Origin: Silene noctiflora
Lineage: Eukaryota > Streptophyta > Magnoliopsida > Caryophyllales > Caryophyllaceae
DNA length: 26,568 bases
Assembly: GCA_009801015.1 (NCBI GenBank)
Contig: VHZZ01022476.1
Coordinates: forward strand, 3,309 to 29,876
Reading direction: 5' to 3'
Shown: positions 1 through 10,500 of the stretch, in pieces
Numbering within the stretch: the first letter of the stretch is position 1
How the letters are laid out: each line of letters opens with the position of its first letter
Program-made: the position numbers and the translations under genes
The notes under the pieces: generated by a model
The model's database searches: none
Seen by the model: the letters and a program-made list of their open reading frames with translations, nothing else
Told to the model about the DNA's origin: nothing

Positions 1-633
1 TCTAATGTGATGAGAAGTGATGTAAGATGTCTCTAAGTCGGGGCCTAAGGCTCTCCTTATATAGTGATTTCCAAGTGAAACGTAAGGAGCAAATGNAATC
101 CAAAGTCACACGTCCCCGATTGGGGACAGGGCACCCCGATCGGGGTTGCACGTATCCGGCTACATGGCTTTTAATGCCATGTTTAATGCTCCATGGGATT
201 CTATTCTAGCCTTAAATCTCCTTAATTCGTAGACTAATTGCCCTTGTGTGTAATCAAATGTGGAATCCTAAGTTGGATTTACCACATTACTTCTTGGATT
301 TACTCTTTTGGCCTTTACTTCTCATTTGTTTACACTTTGCCATGTACTTGCATTTTGGGCCATTTCTTCATCATTTGATCATTTCTTTCAACTCTTGAGC
401 TTGCATGACCATGCATGATTCAATCAAATTTCTACTTAGCTTTGTGATCTCGATATTTGCTCTTTTTGACGGGAATTAGCTAATAAAAGCTACATTTCCT
501 ACAAAACACGTTAAACGCAAGCAAAACATCTAGAACATGAGATTAGCTCAAATAAACACTAATAAAAATAAAAAATAGCATGTAAAACCGAGCTAAAATA
601 TGGGGTAAAATCGTATATAAAATAGACTTATCA
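1..633 (-). mobile_element. Partial LTR of a Ty3/gypsy-like retrotransposon, open at the left edge
   Basis: Read on the minus strand this begins TGATAAGTCTATTTTATATA at 633, a common start for plant gypsy LTRs, and runs out of the window at 1. A TATA box (CTATATAAGG on the minus strand, about 56-65) lies downstream of two GATC/GATT-centred palindromes at 112-127 and 133-146, which places these in the U3/promoter part. The 5' end abuts a fragment of another LTR whose intact copy continues smoothly at this point (near 1862), so this element inserted into the older one. No coding interior is visible. Whether this is a 5' LTR or a solo LTR cannot be told. There is one ambiguous base at 96. Family assignment is by general resemblance. 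Confidence 0.65.
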
Positions 634-852
634 GCTACTCATACTAACAAGAACTACAGCAATAAGATGAATAGAAAACATAATTAAAAGCATGAAAACA
701 ATGAACAAGAAAGCAATTGTAAATATGAAACTTGAATTAATAATTAATAAAGAAAGATTAATAATACCGTAATGAGAGAGTGCTTAGATCCAAAATAATA
801 ATAATAAAACTACCACTAAAGGTTTCTAGGAGTTTTTAGAGTAAATAATGCG
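634..852 (-). mobile_element. Partial second LTR copy of the element at 853-2514
   Basis: This stretch repeats 1864-2084 in the same orientation with only about 2-3% divergence. It is therefore a remnant of the downstream (3') LTR of the element whose 5' LTR lies at 1282-2514. It is interrupted at 633/634 by the LTR that fills 1-633, and it joins gag-like sequence directly at 852/853, so most of the interior is gone. With commonly used plant LTR rates the divergence implies insertion roughly one to two million years ago; this is a coarse inference from a short fragment. Confidence 0.75.
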
Positions 853-1281
853 TGCTTTAAGTTGTTTTGACTGTGCCATTATCGGTGGTGGGTAGTTTGA
901 ATCCCATGGAAATAGATGCTAAAGTGGGCTCTGAGTGACTGGCTAGAGTCGGCATCTTGACTGGAATAGGAATGGCATAAACTGGCTTGTCCTCTTCTAA
1001 GGACTGATCTTCTGCAAACATAAATAGCTCGTAGTCGGCGTCAGGTGTACTCAAGTCTTCCACTTCACTGATTTCTCTCTGAAATTTTCGTCTGTAGCGA
1101 AAAGTCTTTTCTGGCTCGGGATCTAAAGGTAAAATATCGGACTTAGTTAACCTGGGCATACACGAAAACAACAAGAAATATATAAAAAAGGTCTCATGGA
1201 ACTAAGGTTCCTTGAGACAAAAGACAAACTTAAACATAAACAAACAGAAAGTAATTCCCTCCTCGGCAACGGCGCCAAATT
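853..1281 (-). mobile_element. Interior remnant (gag start and leader) of an Athila-like Ty3/gypsy element
   Basis: This is a fossil retrotransposon interior on the minus strand. A 105-codon open stretch (857-1174), starting near MPRLTKSDILPLDPEPEK, resembles the N-terminal part of plant gypsy gag proteins by general character. It follows the primer-binding site at 1260-1277. Protease, reverse transcriptase, RNase H and integrase are absent: the piece is cut short by a large deletion that fuses it to LTR sequence at 852. The element is broken and cannot be autonomous. Assignment to Athila rests mainly on the tRNA-Asp-type primer site and is tentative. Confidence 0.6.
1260..1277 (-). other. 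Retrotransposon primer-binding site, tRNA-Asp type
   Basis: The plus strand reads CCTCGGCAACGGCGCCA, which closely matches the 3' end of plant tRNA-Asp including the terminal CCA. On the minus strand this is the TGGCGCCGTTGCCGAGG primer site typical of Athila-like gypsy elements. It lies four bases inside the LTR end at 1282, which fixes the element's orientation as minus. Confidence 0.85.
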
Positions 1282-2514
1282 TGATAAGGCTGAAGTCGTG
1301 TCACCTAAATCAAAGTAATCCTAAAATACTACTAACAAATAGTCAGTGGTAAGTAAGGTATCGTATCTACAGGGAGGCGGTAATTATCTAGTTTGCTATT
1401 AATTAAGTCCGTCTTAAGAGTAACTGTTTTCTTGAAGGTTTGGTTTGTTTAACTAAAACTAATTGCAATAAAATAAAAGAAGAATTCAATAAGATTAAAA
1501 GGCCTAGGGATCAAGTTCACTAGGTCAGTTATCCGGAGTTGTGATTTAGCTAATTAATTGCGCAGTTATGTTGTTTAAGGTCATATGATCGGTCGACTCA
1601 AATATGCCCTTTAGATCTAAACAAAACATGCGGTCGCTATAATTAAGTCAGTCTATTCAATTGTCGCAGCTTATACTAGTCTTAATCCGGTCGATGAAAA
1701 TCCTAGTTTGCAAGACTAATTAATTAACTCTGATCAGTAAGTCAATTAACTAGATTTAAGACAACAATCAAACAACAACTAAAAGCAATTTAACAATTAA
1801 CTCATTAAGGTAAACCCCCTTCTAACAACCTAGATCCCCTTTCACCCTAGATTAATAATTTAGCTACTCATACTAACAAGAACTACAACAATAAGATGAA
1901 TAGAAAACATAATTAAAAGCATGAAAACAATGAACAAGAAAGCAATTGTAAATATGAAACTTGAATTAATAATTAATAAAGAAAGATTAGTAATACCGTA
2001 ATGAGAGAGAGTGTTTAGATCTGAAATAATAATAATAAAACTACCACTAAAGGTTTCTAGGAGTTTTTAGAGTAAATAATGCGTAACCTAATAATCAAGC
2101 ACGAGTTTCCTATTTACATTACAAATAAACCGACTTAAGGAAAGTTCCGGGAAAGTCTTCAATGAAGTAGATACTCGATCGAGTTAAGCATACTCGATCA
2201 AGTAGTCGATCGAGGTACTACCTACTCGATCGAGGAACTAGTTTCAGCCTCTTCGTCTTTATGATTTCTTCTCTTCTTTCCATCTTTCCTCCTTGGTTTC
2301 TGTGTTATCTTTCTCGAACTCCGTCTTGTCAACTCCGCGGTGCTCATTATCATCAAATTACTCCACAAATGCATCCAATTTGAATTTAAACACCAAATAG
2401 CGGAAGTATCGAAATTATAACATAAACGGCATATAAAATGGCATATCAAAGCACAAAACCGTCTCAAAAGTAGCTAAGAGGAGGCACAAATGTGTATATA
2501 ATTATGACTCATCA
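1282..2514 (-). mobile_element. 5' LTR (about 1.23 kb) of the Athila-like element
   Basis: On the minus strand the LTR starts TGATGAGTCATAATTATATA at 2514 and ends in CA at 1282, beside the tRNA-Asp primer site. A TATA-like TAAATAGG (about 2108-2115) has four copies of a GATC-centred palindrome immediately upstream (2173-2235). The short open frames inside it have no resemblance to proteins I know and are treated as noncoding. The middle of this LTR is repeated at 634-852. I could not identify a target duplication because the other end of the element is lost. Confidence 0.75.
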
Positions 2515-3362
2515 TTTACTGATGCTGATTGTTTAGGGGTGATTGGGTTTCTAGGTTATGTTTATTTTGTTGGGTGATCAAGGTTTCAATTGATGGGTTG
2601 TGGAGTGAGTTATGGAGTTTGTATGTTGGTTAATTACTAATGTTGGTTGTCTTTTATCTTGGCTGATATTGTTTATTATGTTAAGTTGGGTGTTGATGTT
2701 GGTTTATGCTGGTATAAAGTCAAAGTAGTTATGGTAATAGCTCAATGATGAATGAACCTAAATAGTTTGAGAGCAATTGCTATATTTTTTATTTCCAAAA
2801 AAGCTAAGGTAAGCGGCCATTAAGTTGAACTATTCTTGTCACCACATGGTCTACCAATGCATGGGTGTGTGTGCTTATCCATTTCACTGTAATAGCTCAA
2901 TGATGACTTTAGTTTAACTGGTTTGAGAGTTGTGTTTATTGTTAAAGGGATAAATCATGGTCTACTTTCATTGGGTGTGTGTGTAGGAGGCATTAGTAGT
3001 TTACATAACTCAATGATGAGGTCAATTAGGCCTGAAAGTTGATGTAAATATCCTTTGCTGAATGAAGATTGTGTTATTTTTTGGCTGTCATGTGTAATTA
3101 TAATGACTGTACTTGCCTGAATAAAGTAATGTTGTTGGTTCTATACTTCAGTGAGGTCCATTTTGGATTGAGAGGTGGCACAGTGATGATTTTACCTTAC
3201 TGGTTTGAGAGCACTTTATATTTTAAAAATTTACAAAAGATAAGTGTCAATTTTGATGAAGTACTTAAGCCACCACATGGTCATCAAATGAATGGGTGTG
3301 TGTGCTAAACCATCTACATTGTAGTAATAAGGCATATACATGTTGTAGCAGTCATTTATCTA
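2515..3362. repeat. Degenerate long-period repeat array
   Basis: No gene is seen here; the plus strand is T/G-rich. From about 2739 a composite unit recurs. Its ordered landmarks are CATGGTCTAC, GGGTGTGTGTG, CTCAATGATGA and TTTGAGAGTTGATGTAAAT. CTCAATGATG occurs at 2741, 2896, 3009 and again at 3480, with a decayed form near 3181. CATGGTCTAC or a close variant occurs near 2845, 2957, 3267 and 3428. Unit length is about 110-170 bp and identity is low. The last unit (3420-3535) lies beyond the mariner terminal repeat at 3363, so the array crosses that boundary. Confidence 0.55.
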
Positions 3363-3689
3363 CTCCCTCAATTCAACTCCACACTACAACTATGTCTAAA
3401 TCATCATTGTTATTTAATGGAGTTAGTATGGTCTACCTTCATTTTGTGTGAGTGTAGGAAGGCTTAAGATTTGACACAACTCAATGATGAGGCCACATTG
3501 GCTTGAGAGTTGATGTAAATTTGCATTAAATTTATCTGTCTAGCATATGAACTTCAAACTGAACTGAACTTTTAACTTAAAACTAAACATTCCTTATATT
3601 GCATTAGATTGTGTTGCATTACATAACATTACATTGTTCATAATTTGATTACAAGTTAAAACATTTCTTATAATAGAAATGTTTATACT

Positions 3690-6477
3690 CTAAACAAATT
3701 TAATAATCATTGAACAACCTATTTCACATCTTAGATTTTCTAAACTACTAATTGGTTGAACATTGTAACCTAATTTACCCATCAAGTAGTACTCTAACTC
3801 TTCTGCTTGACTTATTCCTTGTAAATACCCAATGCATTCTTTAACCAAGTCTTCATTAACCTCCAAATTTCTTGGTAATATGCCAAGTGCAATAAGATGA
3901 TCCTTCTTCATATGGAGGATTGAAAAGTCATTATATCCCTTAGCTTTCATAATCTCAACCATTACACATTGTAGTGTTAGAAAAATGTAAGTTGTTGAGT
4001 TTTGTTGGACTATAATCAACAAAAGCTTGCATAACTTAGTTCACTAGTTCATCAACTGAATGTGTTGCTTTCTTTGATTGTATGGACTGTAATGCTCTAA
4101 AATAGCCAAGGTCATTACAGTTTAAGTCTGGTGAATTAGGAGGTAGGAAAATTAACTCAATCTTGAAACCATTTGTGTTTGCAACATCTATGAAATCTGG
4201 ATCATTGTTCTTTATATGAGGCCTTATATTATCTTGTGTATGAATATGTATGTGTTTACTTGCTCCTTCAGGCCATTTACTCTTGATAGCTAGTATGACT
4301 TGTTCTATAATGCATTCTCTTGTAACTTGTTTTGTGATTGAGTCAATTGGCTTTGTCTTCAAAGTTCATCTTGGTCTGTTTCTACTTGCCCTTGCTGCTG
4401 GTTGTTGTTTTATGAAAGGGAACATACCAATTTTCCCATCAAAGAGTAACTCCCCATCTTTTGAATATAGTGGCCTACTAACTGCACACATAAACATTAC
4501 TTTTGTGATAAATCTCTTTGATTGACAACTCCTATATGGCAACTCCTTCTCATCAACAACATAAAACTTGTGACCATCATAGGTTATGTAAAACCACTTC
4601 TCATCCATGTGGATTATGTTGCTCATTTCATCAAATTTGATTTTAGTGATTGACATTGCTTTTAGATCTAAAAGATCTTGTACAACCTGTTCAACCACTT
4701 AACACTTCAAAGCATGCTTCAACCTATGGTACTTGTTTACGTCTGTGAGTTGAGGATGTAATGGGCTTGAATGTGGTTTAAGTAAACCTTCATTCACCCA
4801 TGAATGGACTGTGCCCACTGAAACTCCTGTGTTTTCTACAACCCTTACCATGGTGTCTCTAAGAGACCATTTCAATTCTTTAATTTGTTCAATATCAGGT
4901 AGTATTCTTTTCCTATTTTTGTTGCCTATTCTTTTGCTCTTCATATCTAGCATTTCACCTGATGCTCTTGGTTTATTTGCAAGTTTCCAAATGTTTGAGA
5001 TTGTTCTATCCTTAACATTAAATCTCATAGGTGCTTCCTTCAATGTACCACGGCTTAGCTTCCCCTGTTTTGACTTTTGAAGCAAGTATATTGTAACACC
5101 CCCATACACCAAGGTGCTTTACCAAGGACTACCCCAATGTATAAGGGTTCTACCATCTCGGTTTTCCGAGGTAGTGCACATCATAAAAACCATAATGAAA
5201 TGTAATAAAAGAAACAACTTTATTAAACTGGTTACAAGTCTCAAAAGTACGATACAACTCAATCCAAAAGGTGATAAAAATAAAGATAATATCCGGCGGA
5301 AACTAGACTACAACTAGCGACGACTCAGCCCTGCCAAACCCCGCAACAACATCAACATCCAAGATCACTTGCTAAACCAACTGCTCACCATCTCCGAATG
5401 GATCACCACAGTTTTGAAAACATAAACGAAGTAAGCCAACTATATAACAATAAAGTATAAACATCCACAGTAACTACAACCATCATCTCCAAACTCCATA
5501 GTAACCAGTAACCGACTACACACCGAGGTGTATAGCCCTGTCAGATTACCCATCGCAACAGGTAATCCACACCGCCAGTGGGGACCGTAGCCTTACCACC
5601 AAAATCTCCGCTCATTCCAACGAGCGAACCCAAGTCCATTAATGTGCACATCCCCCTTGCGTCGAGAAACACAAGAGGCAAACAATGGGGGTGAGACCAT
5701 ATCTCGAAATGGCTCATAACAACAACATACTATCACCATCATAACTCAATCACATAATAACCACAAAGACCGTCACATTATAATCATACTGATATACAAT
5801 CAACTGAGTAAGGAAACCCTACCTGAAAGGCAAATCCAAGCAACACAGCAAGACGATCTAGAAGGCTTCCTCTACGAAATTTCCTCATAGAATAATCGCA
5901 AACAATCAATTAACTGAACACCAAAGCTAATCCCCAAAAATCCCCAAATCACCCAATTAGGGTTTCATCAATCTAAATTAAAACCATAAAAGACTAAGCC
6001 AATTAACTTACCCTGACGATTACGAATGCAACGATGTGAAAATCCCTAAAAGTGACGAACTCAAGCCTTGGATTGATAGGAATAGAAGGAGAAGCAGTAC
6101 GTTGTTTTGTTTTTTTTTTTTTTGTGAAAAAGTGATTAGAAACTGTTTAGTGAAATGTTTTAAGTTAATCTCACGTTAATTACATGCTTCCCGTTCTATT
6201 TATATCAAATCGCGGAAAAACCCGTAACGAACCGGACACTCTGTCGAGTACAAGACACTCGACCGAGTAAGACACACTTGACCTAGTGTCTCAGACTCGA
6301 TCGAGTACGCCAGACTCGACCGAGTACCAACCTACTCACTCGAGTGCACAAAAAACAGAAGCCTGACAGAACACCCACACTAGCTACTCGGTCGAGTAGC
6401 CTACGACCAAAAATCTGATGTATTACATATATGGCCACTTCTTGCCTTCCGGATTCTGAAATGCACTTGACTCCCAT
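3690..6477 (-). pseudogene. Mariner-like transposase, decayed and split by an LTR insertion
   Basis: This was a cut-and-paste DNA transposase. The N-terminal part has a helix-turn-helix character (GKLSRGTLKEAPMRFNVKDR). The catalytic DDD residues are all still visible: HMDEKWFY, QDNIRPH and NCNDLGYF, with exactly 39 residues between the second and third Asp, the signature of plant mariners. The start is taken as ATG at 6477; fifteen codons precede the LTR at 5092-6427, and the frame resumes on the far side. The gene is dead for other reasons too: in-frame stops at 4699-4701, 4366-4368 and 4036-4038, and a frameshift near 3985-3995. The C-terminal part (IFLTLQCVMVEIMKAKGYND) matches the usual family C terminus. 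Family identification is confident; the exact C-terminal end is less so. Confidence 0.88.
5092..6427 (-). mobile_element. Solo LTR of a Ty3/gypsy-like retrotransposon inside the mariner transposase
   Basis: A 1,336-bp unit with TG...CA ends (TGTAACACCCCC at 5092, TGTATTACA ending at 6427) is flanked by a perfect 5-bp target duplication TATAT (5087-5091 and 6428-6432). There is no internal coding region, so it is a solo LTR left by recombination between the two LTRs of a once full element. A TATA box (TATAAATAG on the minus strand, 6197-6205) lies downstream of a cluster of ACTCG(A/G)(T/C)CGAGT palindromes (6238-6397), so transcription would have run on the minus strand. The lineage is unknown; TGTAACACCC-type ends are common among plant gypsy elements. 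Confidence 0.9.
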
Positions 6478-6913
6478 TGCTAATTGAAGATTCTGTATTT
6501 TATTTGACTTTGTAATTTTCTGGTTGTGTAATTTTTAGGTTGTCTTTTGAAAATTCTGTATTTTTTTGGCTTTGTAATTTTTTGGTTGTGTAATTTTTAG
6601 GCTCTCTTGTGTAATTTATTTGGCTAAATGAAAAGTGTGTAATTATTTAGGAAGAAATCAGATTCTGTAAAGTTGTAAATGTACTTGTTGATTTGATGGT
6701 TTTTTGGGGGAAATCTCCATTTGGTGGGGTTTATAAATAGTTGTAATTTTTGGTGGGAGAATTAGTTCCCTAATTGTATGTTTAACACCACTTGATATAC
6801 TCCCTTATAAAGCAAATTTTCTTATGCAATTGTCCTTTTAATATTTTTTTTAACATCTCCTTAAAATTTGTGCAAAAAGCATACTTATAGCGTGGAGTTG
6901 AATGAAGGGAGTA

Positions 6914-7121
6914 ATAGTTTAGTGGTTGTAACAAGTCAAAATTAGGCTACGTTCAATGAAAGATAACTGATGCAGTAATATGAGAGGAGTGGACATAATT
7001 TGGATTATTCATATGAAATAACTCTTTAAATTAAACAACAATTCAAATATCTATTTTATTTGATTTGATGAATTTAAAATTCCATAATCATATACTTTGA
7101 CAAATTGTAATTTTCGATCAA
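6914..7121. other. AT-rich spacer
   Basis: This lies between the mariner's right TA duplication and the hAT MITE remnant. I see no coding potential, terminal repeats or RNA gene in it. Confidence 0.5.
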
Positions 7122-7257
7122 TCAAAACCGGTCCGGATCAGAATATTCGGTTTTGGTTAGGTCCAGGACCGAAACTTTTAAGTCCGGTCTTCGGTTCACT
7201 AATTCTTTTGATCTTCAGTCCAGTCTGATCCGATTTTTAGACCGATACTCAGCCCTA
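7122..7257. mobile_element. Truncated hAT MITE remnant upstream of RRP6L3
   Basis: The sequence is dense in GGTCC/GGACC motifs and ends in ACTCAGCCCTA at 7257. It matches the right half of the intact hAT MITE at 24177-24685, including shared strings such as GTCCGGTCTTCGGT, TGATCCGATT (TGGTCCGATT there) and the CTCAGCCCTA end. No left terminal repeat or 8-bp duplication could be found, so the copy is truncated. It ends about 278 bp before the RRP6L3 start codon and so may lie in that gene's promoter or leader. Confidence 0.7.
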
Positions 7258-7534
7258 ATTCCTTATCCAATACTCCGTATTAGTCAAACCCATCAGATTA
7301 ATCCGACTACACCATATGGTCCATATCTAAAACGAATAGTGTATCATTTTCCTTGGCCGACCCATGAAAAAGTAAAATGTATCTCCCCACTTCGTCCCAC
7401 CACATTTACTCGTCACTCCGACCCAAATCCATCCCAACAATTTAAAAATTCGAGAACAAGCGCTGTAAAACTTGGAAAATTGATTGACAAAACTCCATTA
7501 ACGAGTAAAAATAAGCTTCAAAAATTTTAAAAAA

Positions 7535-10500
7535 ATGGAGCAACACAAGCTAACTAGATTGGGGTTTACATTATCCATTGTTGCTTCTTGTATTATCGCA
7601 GTCGTCATTGTTGAATACGGAAGAAGACGGCGAAAGAGTATGATTTCGAAAAAATCGTGTTATTTGGTTGATCAAGTGAAGCCACAATCTCATTTCAAGC
7701 GAGTTTTGGCAGATAATTCGTATTCTTCTTTCAAACATCTTTCTATTAATGGTATTTTGTTGAATTGGTTTTTGGGGCTGTAATTATTTTTCTGGAATGT
7801 TGTTTTCGATTTGCTATTAGTTGTGTAAGCTGGCATTAGATTAGCACGTGTAAAAACGGATTGGTTTGATAATTACTTTTGCACTAATATGAATCATGAT
7901 TTGTTTGGTGATTGGATCCGTTTTTACAAATAAAACCATTATTGTTGGATACGGTTTTTTTTCACGAAGTTTTCAACTTTTGGTCTAAAATTAGGTGTCC
8001 AAGTGTCATGTTGTGTTGGACGCGCCAGGTGCAACCAAACTGGAGTGTCCGAGTAACATAGGTTACCTCCAAACTAAATAGTTTGCCAAAGTATTTGAGT
8101 GATTAACGAGCTTGTTTAGCTGGCTTGTTTTGGGTTCTGGACAGTTTAAAATCTTCATTTACGTGTGGTGTTGATGTTATGGAATCATGCAACCAAACTG
8201 AAGTGTCCGAGTAACATAGGTTACCTCCAAACTAAATAGTTTGCCAAAGTATTTGAGTGATTAACGAGCTTGTTTAGCTGGCTTGTTTTGGGTTCTGGAC
8301 AGTTTAAAGTCTTCATTTACGTGTGGTGTTGATGTTATGGAATCATGCATTGGTTCGTTTCGTGCGTGGGATGTTTTTAGCTACTCGAGTTTTTGAAAGT
8401 GTTCGTGGAGGCACTTACATGCTGTTGTTTCACTTGCTTATTTCGACTTTGGTAGAATGCTGTTTTTTATCCAGCATTTCGATTTTCCATGTTAATTTTC
8501 AGAATGCTCAAGAAATGAGTTTGTTTGAGGCTTTTTTTTTATGACAAAAAAAAAAACACTCTTGCATCATTTAGTAGCTAAGGCAGTATTAGAGGAGATT
8601 AGTGATGATGCAAAATGTGGATTATATTTTCTGTTTGTCTTTTAACTCTGCAGATATATCGTCCAACTCACATCCCTACGAGCGAGAGATAAAGACATTG
8701 GTTCAGAATCCGGAAGTCAAAGCTGACATTTTTGATAAGATTGTAATGGCGAGAATGAATAGTTCACATGTCTGGGTAGAATCAGAGTCACAGTTACGGC
8801 AACTCGCTGATGTATTGAGTCATGAAAAGGTATTTGCTGTTGATACGGAGCAGCATAGCCTACGATCATTTTTAGGGTTCACTGCATTGGTACAGGTATA
8901 AATTCTCCTCTCCTATTCTCTCAAATGCATGTTGAGCATTGGAAGAATGTTAAATGCTGCATTTTAATGAAAGTAATATCAAACAGATTTCTACTGAGAA
9001 GGAAGATTATCTGGTGGACACGATTGCTTTGCATGATGTCATGGATATCCTGCGTTCTGTATTTGCTAACCCAAGTATTCTCAAGGTAGGTGCTTGTAAA
9101 GATAAGACATCTCAAGAGTATTATCTTTATTGATTTTTTTTTTTCTTTGGGAGAGTATAAATAATAGTGTGTAATTGCTCAGTTATTATGCCTACTTGTG
9201 CAGGTTTTCCATGGTGCAGATAATGATGTGCTTTGGTTGCAGAGAGACTTCCACATATACGTGGTTAACTTATTCGATACTGCTAAGGTTAATTTTGTTT
9301 GTGTCTAGCCTCTTTTGTCCAGTGCTTACTGATCCATAGTTCGAGCGTATGTTGTGTGGCGTAGTGCATGACTGAATCACAAAGGCAACCTTACACTTCT
9401 TTTCCATGTTATAGATTTACTCTCTTGTTGCAGGCATGTGAACTATTATCAAAACCGCAAAAATCCCTAGCTTACCTACTTGAGAGCTATTGTGGTGTTA
9501 GTACAAACAAGTTCTTCCAGGTACGACCGTTTTTTAGTTGCATTTTTGACTTTCGTGACTTGCATTCTTTCACAGTTGTTCGACTGTCCTGTCGTTTTAA
9601 TTTTTACGTTATTGAGGGGAACAAGCATTTCAAAAATCATGTTTGCAAGGAAGATCTGTTAAGATACCCTCACTTGACTTGGGGTTTCTTTCGTTCTTCT
9701 TTCTATTTTTATATGTATTTTCTTTAACAAAACACTTCCATTATTTTGAGCGAAGCAAATCCAAGATTTCGTGAATTACTTAGTAATCTTGGATTTTGGT
9801 ATGGAAGATAACGTTGAAGTTGGTAATGCGCCTGGGAAGCTAGATCTTGTTTCGATCAACAATGAACTCTTCTGTTGTTGGCACACAAAAGGAATTTTTT
9901 TTGGCAGCTGTAAAAGAGGGACACTAATATAGTTGTTCCTTGACCATCAGAATTAAGTACTACAACATATTAAAACCATAAATTAAACTATGCATGGGAT
10001 TACACTCACTCGTGGAGTGTTGTCATGTGCGTTGCAACTGACTGTTGTGGAAGATACAGTTTAAGCTTTCGAGCAATACTGTTTCAAGTAAACCGTTTAT
10101 GAGCTTGTTGATTATAGGTGATAGAGTAGACAAATGTAAAGCAAACTATCATAGAAAAGCTTGTGTGTCGAGCTCTCAAACGCAGCTACTGGATTCATCT
10201 CTTACTCTTCATATTTACTTGCTATTGAAGGATATGGCTATATCTATCATTTGTTTCTTTGCATGTCTGTGTCTTTTTTTTTTTCTGGACATATCTGTCC
10301 TCTTTGTAAGTATACCCGAATGAAATTACATCTGATATCTGCCATTTTCACAGCGTGAAGACTGGAGACAGCGCCCACTGCCTGAAGAGATGGTGGACTA
10401 TGCTCAATCAGATGCTCATTATCTTCTCTATATTGCAAAATGCTTGATTGAGGAGCTCACAGCAACAGACAACAGTATGCTTCCACCTCTCTGCTTGTAT

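Larger units (their letters stand above)
3363..6911 (-). mobile_element. Plant mariner-like element (DD39D), interrupted by a solo LTR
   Basis: Both ends carry a terminal inverted repeat of about 28-30 bp. The left end begins CTCCCTCAATTCAACTCCAC; the right end on the reverse strand begins CTCCCTTCATTCAACTCCAC. Each is flanked by the TA target duplication that mariners make (3361-3362 and 6912-6913). Without the inserted LTR and its duplicated 5 bp the element is about 2.2 kb, in keeping with plant mariners. It carries one transposase gene on the minus strand. The transposase is decayed, so the copy is not autonomous, although its ends are good enough that they might still be recognised by a related transposase. 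Confidence 0.9.

Noticed and set aside
2222-2467. 81-codon minus-strand ORF
   Set aside because: It lies wholly inside the LTR at 1282-2514 in the U3 part, and shows no protein resemblance.
4250-5080. Two plus-strand ORFs of about 90 codons (4250-4525 and 4811-5080)
   Set aside because: They are antisense shadows of the mariner transposase, whose minus-strand frame carries the catalytic motifs.
6238-6397. Regular short palindromes with spacers, CRISPR-like at first sight
   Set aside because: The copies are only 12 bp, unevenly spaced and imperfect, with no leader or cas genes; they belong to the U3 region of an LTR in plant nuclear DNA.
5092-6427. Possibility that this is a complete small retrotransposon
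   Set aside because: No primer site, polypurine tract or coding interior; single TG...CA unit with a 5-bp duplication is a solo LTR.
7153-7530. 125-codon plus-strand ORF just before RRP6L3
   Set aside because: It starts in the hAT MITE remnant, has no domain, and ends five bases before the RRP6L3 start; more likely chance in the promoter/leader.
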